Of a stretch of DNA of 64,000 bases, positions 59,449 to 64,000 are shown piece by piece (within the stretch, counting starts at the first letter, position 1; every line of letters begins with the position of its first letter). Under the pieces are notes generated by a model that was not told where the DNA came from, did no database searches, and worked only from the letters and a program-made list of their open reading frames with translations. A program made the position numbers and the translations under genes. This DNA comes from JANNUT01 sp046331425 (GTDB lineage Bacteria; Acidobacteriota; Polarisedimenticolia; J045). The stretch covers positions 62,001 through 126,000 of the forward strand of contig JAXLQU010000012.1 in the NCBI GenBank assembly GCA_046331425.1, given 5' to 3'.

Positions 59449-59483
59449 GACGCGCCTCGGCATTCGAGGCGCGTTTGCTTTTT
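59449..59483 (+). terminator. Intrinsic terminator of the small secreted gene
   Basis: ACGCGCCTCG and CGAGGCGCGT form a perfect 10-bp stem (59450-59459 with 59465-59474) around a 5-nt loop, followed by TTGCTTTTT on the plus strand. It also separates this gene from the convergent TPR gene. Confidence 0.9.
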
Positions 59484-59496
59484 CAGATGAATCTCT

Positions 59497-61905
59497 TCAG
59501 CGCCGCGTGAACTTGAGCGTATCGCCGACAAGCTGCACGATCGAGCTCCACGCATCGCCACTCGTCTTGGCGCCGCGTACGAACCGAACGCGCAGCCCAC
59601 GCTCGGCCCCCTCCGTGGAGCGTGCGAGCAACAGTGCCTCTGCTCCGGTAGGGGCGACGACGTCGGCCAATCCGAGCCGCGTGCGTCCGCGAGTCCACTC
59701 TCGCCATTTGGAGATCTGTCGGCCTGCCAACCGCGCGGCGAGTTCTCGCCATTCCAGCGCGGGCATCGACTCGTCATTCCAGTGTTCGACCAGAATCTGC
59801 GAGCCATCGACGTGACGAAGCGTCAGCGGGAGGCCGTCATTGGAAGAAGGCGTTGCACTCACCCGGAAACCGCGCGGGAGCGCAAACTCGAAGTCGGTGG
59901 CGCTCAGCAGCCCTTCGCGCGGATCGGTCGCGCTGCGAAGATGCGCGAACTGCTGGATTCGAATCGCTTGCCCCCCCGCTTGCTCTACGAGCGGCGGCGG
60001 CCCCGGCTCGCCGTTGCGGCGAACCGTGACGGCAATCCACAGCAGCGACAAACTGTCGTCGCTCTCAGCAATCGGCTGGGCGATCTCGACCGACTCCGAT
60101 CCATTGAGCACGCGAGCGATCAGCCAGCGACCGTGCCAGGCGCTGCCGCGAAATCGCGCGACGCTGCCACGCCACTCGCTGCCGGCCGCGATGAACGCGG
60201 CATCCAGTGACGATGCGCGCTCGAAGACCGCGTTTGGATCGCTCGGCGGAGCGGTCCATGTGATCGTGGGTTGGGTTGGCAGCCCGCGCGCCCAAGCCCA
60301 GAAATTCCGGTCGCCGACACGCACCGAATGACCATCGCGATCGACGAAGCTGGCGCGCCAAAACAGTAGGGCGTCCGGCGGCGTCACCGCTGTCGCGTCG
60401 AAACTTGGTGCCTCACGGGTTGCCATCGCGCCGGCGGGAAGATCCATTCGTAGTCCCGAACCCAAGGGGAAGCTCAGCCACGGTTCCGCCGCTTCGCGCG
60501 GGCGATCGCTGGCTCGCCAAGCAGGTGGTATCGGGACGTTCCATCGATCGTCGGCCGACGCTGCCAGGAGTTCACCGTCACTCTCGATTCGAATCGTCGT
60601 GATCAGCGCTTCGACGGCTGCACGCGCGTCTTGTCGGCCGGCCGCGCCGTATCCACCCGACCCCACGAAGGCGATCGCGACGATTGCCGGCTTACCCTCA
60701 CCGCGATCGAGCACGAACAGCTCGACGTTCGCGACCCCTGAGGCGGTGGAGATCGACCAGGCCGCGGTTCGGCAAGCGTACTCGCTCGCTGCACGGCAAC
60801 GATTCCATGGCGACGAACGACGAGCCTCTCGGTATGTCAGTGCGCGACCGATCGCCTCATCGAGCGCAGCCTCGGAGCGCCACTCGGCCACGCCGTACAG
60901 GCTGAGCTGAGTGTCACCGGGGTGTCGTCTCAACATCAACAACGCGCGCGACTCGTCCTCGTCCTGTTCGGCTTCGGTCGACCAGCGGCTCCAAGCGGAC
61001 TCGAGTTCGATCGAACCGCCCGCGAACGCGGTTCTGGTGGAAATCGACGTGCCGAACAAGGCAAGCAACTCGTCGCGCCACGCCTCCGCCCCTGCCTCGG
61101 GAGCGGTTGCCATGACGACCTCGACGCATTCGCCGAGTCGCGCACGCGAGTCCTCATCGTCGATCCCGAGTCGCGGTGAGAGTTCGCGTGCCATGCGCAA
61201 CGCCTGTGGTGCGATCGCCTCGAGTTTCTCGCTCAACCGCGCACGACGAACCGCATCGCCCTCCTGTTCTTCCAGCAGGCGCAACGCGGCGCGCCAGAGC
61301 CCGGCGCGATCCAATCGATCGATCAGCGCGGGACGGATCGTCTTCGCCTCCGCGCCGCTCGCCAGTGCGCGCTCGAGGTAGTACGCCGAGAGCAACGGCT
61401 CGTCGGCGCCAGATCGTGCCTCGGCAGCGGCACGCCACAGTTCCACGTTGTGAATCTCGTGTGCCACTCGAGCCTCGGCCAACTCTCCTGGGTCGGATTC
61501 TTCTCGAGCCGGGCATTGCAACGCGTTGGCCGCTCGCAGCTGCTGGACTGGAATTGACGATTCCGAGTTGAGGTACGCCGCTTGGTAGGCCGCGAAAATC
61601 GCTTCATCGCGTCGGCAATCGGCGATCGCGACGGCAGCAAGCGTGCTCCACGCTGCGTCCAGAATCGGATCTGCTCGCACGGCACGGCGCAGCGTCGCAA
61701 GCGCCTCGGCGATCTGCCCATCGTCCAGGAGATGCTGGCCCTGAGCGGTCAACTGCATCCCCCGGGCTCGACCCGGGAACGGACCATCCAAGACGCTCTT
61801 GACCGCCGCGTGGGCCGTGAGCGCGTTGTCCTCCTGCGGTGATTGAGCAGACGCCACACAGAGCATGCCGATCGAAACAACGCCCAACAAAATCGGCCGG
61901 TTCAT
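59497..61905 (-). CDS. Exported protein with N-terminal TPR-like repeats
   Basis: An 802-residue protein with signal MNRPILLGVVSIGMLCVASA. Residues about 45-230 contain TPR-like helices (LLDDGQIAEALATLRRAVRA, DPILDAAWSTLAAVAIADCR, AYYLERALASGAEAK). The later two thirds are mixed alpha/beta with no recognised domain (FPLGSGLRMDLPAG, RGFRVSATPSSNDG). ATG at 61905 overlaps the stop of the CysQ-like gene (ATGA). Probably an envelope protein-binding factor. Confidence 0.65.
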   Translation of the reverse strand: MNRPILLGVVSIGMLCVASAQSPQEDNALTAHAAVKSVLDGPFPGRARGMQLTAQGQHLLDDGQIAEALATLRRAVRADPILDAAWSTLAAVAIADCRRDEAIFAAYQAAYLNSESSIPVQQLRAANALQCPAREESDPGELAEARVAHEIHNVELWRAAAEARSGADEPLLSAYYLERALASGAEAKTIRPALIDRLDRAGLWRAALRLLEEQEGDAVRRARLSEKLEAIAPQALRMARELSPRLGIDDEDSRARLGECVEVVMATAPEAGAEAWRDELLALFGTSISTRTAFAGGSIELESAWSRWSTEAEQDEDESRALLMLRRHPGDTQLSLYGVAEWRSEAALDEAIGRALTYREARRSSPWNRCRAASEYACRTAAWSISTASGVANVELFVLDRGEGKPAIVAIAFVGSGGYGAAGRQDARAAVEALITTIRIESDGELLAASADDRWNVPIPPAWRASDRPREAAEPWLSFPLGSGLRMDLPAGAMATREAPSFDATAVTPPDALLFWRASFVDRDGHSVRVGDRNFWAWARGLPTQPTITWTAPPSDPNAVFERASSLDAAFIAAGSEWRGSVARFRGSAWHGRWLIARVLNGSESVEIAQPIAESDDSLSLLWIAVTVRRNGEPGPPPLVEQAGGQAIRIQQFAHLRSATDPREGLLSATDFEFALPRGFRVSATPSSNDGLPLTLRHVDGSQILVEHWNDESMPALEWRELAARLAGRQISKWREWTRGRTRLGLADVVAPTGAEALLLARSTEGAERGLRVRFVRGAKTSGDAWSSIVQLVGDTLKFTRR

Positions 61906-62732
61906 CGCGGCGACGCTTCGGCTCGCACTCGGGCGATTTCGGGCACGAGTCGACTCAACAGTTCCGGACGGCACGCGATCAACCCGTCCGTGTTACGAAT
62001 CAGCGGCGTGTTGTAGGCGATCACCTCGCCACTTGCTGTTCCGAAGAAGCCTCCCGCTGCGCGCAGCAATGCATCGGGTGCGCAGGCATCCCAATGCTGC
62101 GATTGACCACCCAAGGTCAGGTAGAAGTCGGCCTCTCCAGTCGCCACGAGCGCTGCCTTGCGTCCCACCGAGCCGGAACGAACCGGATGCGCCCCCAATC
62201 GCTCGATCACGCGATGAGTGCGACTCTCGGCGTTCAATCGGCTGACCGCCGCCTGTAAAGGGAGTTCACTCGACCTCGGACCCAAGAGGCTGAGTTCGCG
62301 GCGAGACCCATCGGCGGTGAGTTGCCAAGCGCCCGATCCGACGACTCCATAGCAGGTCAAGGACTCTACCGGCATGTGTACGACACCGAGTCGAGGAACG
62401 CCTTCGACCGCCAGCCCGATCATCACCGCGAACTCCGGAAGCCGCGCCACGAACTGTCGCGTCCCGTCGAGTGGGTCGACGAGCCATAGACGACGCTGCG
62501 AGAGGCGGGCGGTGTCATCGGGCGTCTCTTCGCTGAGCACCGCATCCTGCGGAAATGTGGCGTGTATCCCATCGCGGATGATCTGGTCGGCACGACGATC
62601 GGCAATCGTGACCGGCCCCTCGCCCTGCTTGTGCTCGACGTCGAAGTCACCGGCATAGATACGCAGCACCTCATCACCGGCGATGCGCGACAGAGCCAAC
62701 GCTAATTCCAACTCACGATCGAGGTTGAACAC
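61902..62732 (-). CDS. cysQ: 3'(2'),5'-bisphosphate nucleotidase CysQ-like
   Basis: A 276-residue inositol-monophosphatase-family enzyme: metal motif WLVDPLDGTRQFV and QHWDACAPDALLRAAGG, with VLSEETPDD upstream. The LSEE..D plus DPLDGTRQF order is typical of CysQ, which removes the 3'-phosphate from PAP formed in sulfate transfer and assimilation. That would fit the sulfatase-rich context, but general IMPase activity is the alternative. GTG at 62732. Confidence 0.85.
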   Translation of the reverse strand: MFNLDRELELALALSRIAGDEVLRIYAGDFDVEHKQGEGPVTIADRRADQIIRDGIHATFPQDAVLSEETPDDTARLSQRRLWLVDPLDGTRQFVARLPEFAVMIGLAVEGVPRLGVVHMPVESLTCYGVVGSGAWQLTADGSRRELSLLGPRSSELPLQAAVSRLNAESRTHRVIERLGAHPVRSGSVGRKAALVATGEADFYLTLGGQSQHWDACAPDALLRAAGGFFGTASGEVIAYNTPLIRNTDGLIACRPELLSRLVPEIARVRAEASPR

Positions 62733-62771
62733 GCGCCGATTGTAGCTCGCGTGGTCGGAACTTTCGCCCGA

Positions 62772-63905
62772 CTAAACCGGATGCGCGACCGGGACACCTG
62801 TGGCCAGTCCGGCCGGCACCGCAGCATCCAGCAGCAGTTGGACCGAAGCGTGATCCAACCAACGCGTCGCGAGTTTCCGCAACAACGCGCGCGATTCCTC
62901 TTCGGTCAACGCCGGCCGATACGGCCTTGCACTTCGCAGCGCAGCATAAACGTCGGCGGCTTGATAGAGGCACGATGCGGAGATCGGGCGCCATGGCCGC
63001 CCGGTCTGCGGATACCCCTGGCCATCGCTTCGCATGTGATGTTCGAACGCGACCAGCGCGGAAAGCTCACTCGTGCCGGGGGTTGCTAGCAGCCAGCGTG
63101 CACCCAGAGCAGTGTGTTGACGCAACACCCGAACCTCGGCGGGTTGCAAGTGTTGGTGATTGGCAACCAGCGCGGAGGGAACAGCGCACATTCCGATGTC
63201 GGCCAGCAGCGCAGCCTCCAGCAAGTGCAAAGCCGTCTGCGTTCCAGGTGCAAAGGTGCGAGCCGCGATATAGACCAGTTGGGCCACGTTCAGGGCTTGC
63301 TCGAACACGCCAATCGCCGGGTCTCGAGAGGCGCGCAGTTGGATCGGCTCGAGAAGTCCATCTCCGGGGGTGCGCGCCACCAGGCGCGCGAGGTCACCGA
63401 GTAGATCTCGGTTCAGCTGGCGATGCTGAGCAACGCCGTCCCATACCGATCGCAACATCTCGACCTGCTCGTTGTGGCGAACCGTTCCCGCGCTCTCGAG
63501 TGTCGACGTTGACGACATCGACTCGGTAACCACCCGCTCGCCCGTTATCGCCGACTGCCGAGAGCCTTGGGCCAGGTGCATCAGTATGCCGAGAGCTTCC
63601 GGCACAGCATCGGGACCGTGCATCGTGAGTTCATGGAGCTGAGCGTTGCGTGCGGTTGTGATCAGGTCGCGACAGATCTCGAGGTCCAGGGCAACCGATA
63701 GCTGTTCTCCCATCTCCAGGCGCGCTTCGCGAAAATCGAACCGCACCACAGGACAGAACACCACGACCGCATTCCATGCGGCGTGGAGTTGGGCGACTCG
63801 CCGTTTGCGCTCAGGATGCTCGTGCGGGTAGAGCCGCTTGGCCTGGAACGACAACGCCATCGCAGCGGCGAGGTTTCTTGCCATGACGCGAAGTTGCGCG
63901 CTCAT
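62772..63905 (-). CDS. Degenerate HD-GYP-like protein
   Basis: A 377-residue protein. The C-terminal half follows HD-GYP cyclic-di-GMP phosphodiesterases: LEAALLADIGMCAVPSALV where the catalytic HD is AD and the usual DIGK is DIGM, then RQHTALGARWLL, and FEHHMRSDGQGYPQTGRP where the family motif is HHERxDGxGYP. The N-terminal half is helical and unrecognised. Loss of the metal-binding His makes hydrolysis doubtful; a binding or regulatory role is possible. ATG overlaps the stop of the gene running off the window end. Confidence 0.75.
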   Translation of the reverse strand: MSAQLRVMARNLAAAMALSFQAKRLYPHEHPERKRRVAQLHAAWNAVVVFCPVVRFDFREARLEMGEQLSVALDLEICRDLITTARNAQLHELTMHGPDAVPEALGILMHLAQGSRQSAITGERVVTESMSSTSTLESAGTVRHNEQVEMLRSVWDGVAQHRQLNRDLLGDLARLVARTPGDGLLEPIQLRASRDPAIGVFEQALNVAQLVYIAARTFAPGTQTALHLLEAALLADIGMCAVPSALVANHQHLQPAEVRVLRQHTALGARWLLATPGTSELSALVAFEHHMRSDGQGYPQTGRPWRPISASCLYQAADVYAALRSARPYRPALTEEESRALLRKLATRWLDHASVQLLLDAAVPAGLATGVPVAHPV

Positions 63906-64000
63906 GTGACCGGTAGGTCGGCGACTGATGCTGGGGTTCGTCGACGGTCTTCGAGCTGTTGTTTGAGCATCCCTTGCGCTGGTGACGCGACCGCTTCGTC
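63902..64000 (-). CDS. C-terminal end of an upstream gene (partial)
   Basis: Reading in from the window edge, 32 codons are open (ending SVADLPVT) and the stop TGA overlaps the ATG of the HD-GYP-like gene. The visible part (MLKQQLEDRRRTPASVADL) is a short helical tail. The gene lies mostly outside the window; function cannot be told. Confidence 0.55.
   Translation of the reverse strand, partial: DEAVASPAQGMLKQQLEDRRRTPASVADLPVT

Overview
The window is a GC-rich, densely packed bacterial chromosome segment of about 45 genes. Most neighbours overlap by 4 bp (GTGA or ATGA), which implies translational coupling. Lipobox signal peptides, a Tat-type signal, TPR lipoproteins, the succinylase branch of lysine/diaminopimelate synthesis and an undecaprenyl-diphosphatase point to a diderm bacterium. 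Five alkaline-phosphatase/sulfatase-fold proteins, several with the C-terminal 'LR(S/T)LGYV' tail, together with TPR fusions, class I lysyl-tRNA synthetase, RNase J and an archaeal-type Asd, resemble Acidobacteriota or a related deep-branching diderm phylum. That placement is an inference. I saw no tRNA, rRNA, CRISPR array, transposase or phage gene.

Layout. 1-910: HemW-like radical SAM gene with an apparent frameshift. 1008-6631: MCP-CheW-CheA signalling trio running into rsmA and RNase J. 6643-11486: uppP, ftsK and a Tat-exported sulfatase. 11483-13236: rnc and a divergent lipoprotein. 13237-20079 (minus): four coupled genes alternating two GT-C membrane glycosyltransferase-like proteins with two sulfatase-fold lipoproteins, one of them a catalytically degenerate sulfatase-TPR fusion. 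20174-23554 (minus): ECF sigma factor, membrane-anchored putative anti-sigma, a structured leader, and two secreted proteins closed by a strong terminator. 23567-30223 (plus): a third sulfatase-fold lipoprotein, a polytopic-TPR protein and a membrane spermidine-synthase-like/TPR giant. 30234-34505 (minus): large secreted gingipain-type (C25) peptidase with FN3-like domains.

34683-36478 (minus) is the most novel-looking part: a compact locus with its own promoter, a PqqD-like (RRE) protein, a radical SAM/Twitch-SPASM enzyme, a 38-residue peptide with a Y-x-K-P leader-like motif and two cysteines, and a terminator. It has the architecture of a RiPP (ribosomally made, radically modified peptide) system. 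Nearby are a membrane alkaline-phosphatase-fold protein, a polyprenyl diphosphate synthase, a ZU5-like protein, an HPr-kinase-like protein and a Maf/DUF115 protein. Their link to the peptide is unproven.

42822-48231 (minus): uvrC, uvrB and class I lysS. 48530-52065: coiled-coil MerR-like regulator, a methyltransferase (minus), Mrp Fe-S carrier ATPase and a HEAT-repeat exported protein. 52096-58168 (minus): a six-gene operon asd-lysC-dapB-dapA-dapD-aminotransferase, covering aspartate to the amino-diaminopimelate stage. 58232-64000: HAD phosphatase, small secreted protein with terminator, TPR protein, CysQ-like phosphatase, degenerate HD-GYP protein, and the C-terminus of a gene that runs off the window.
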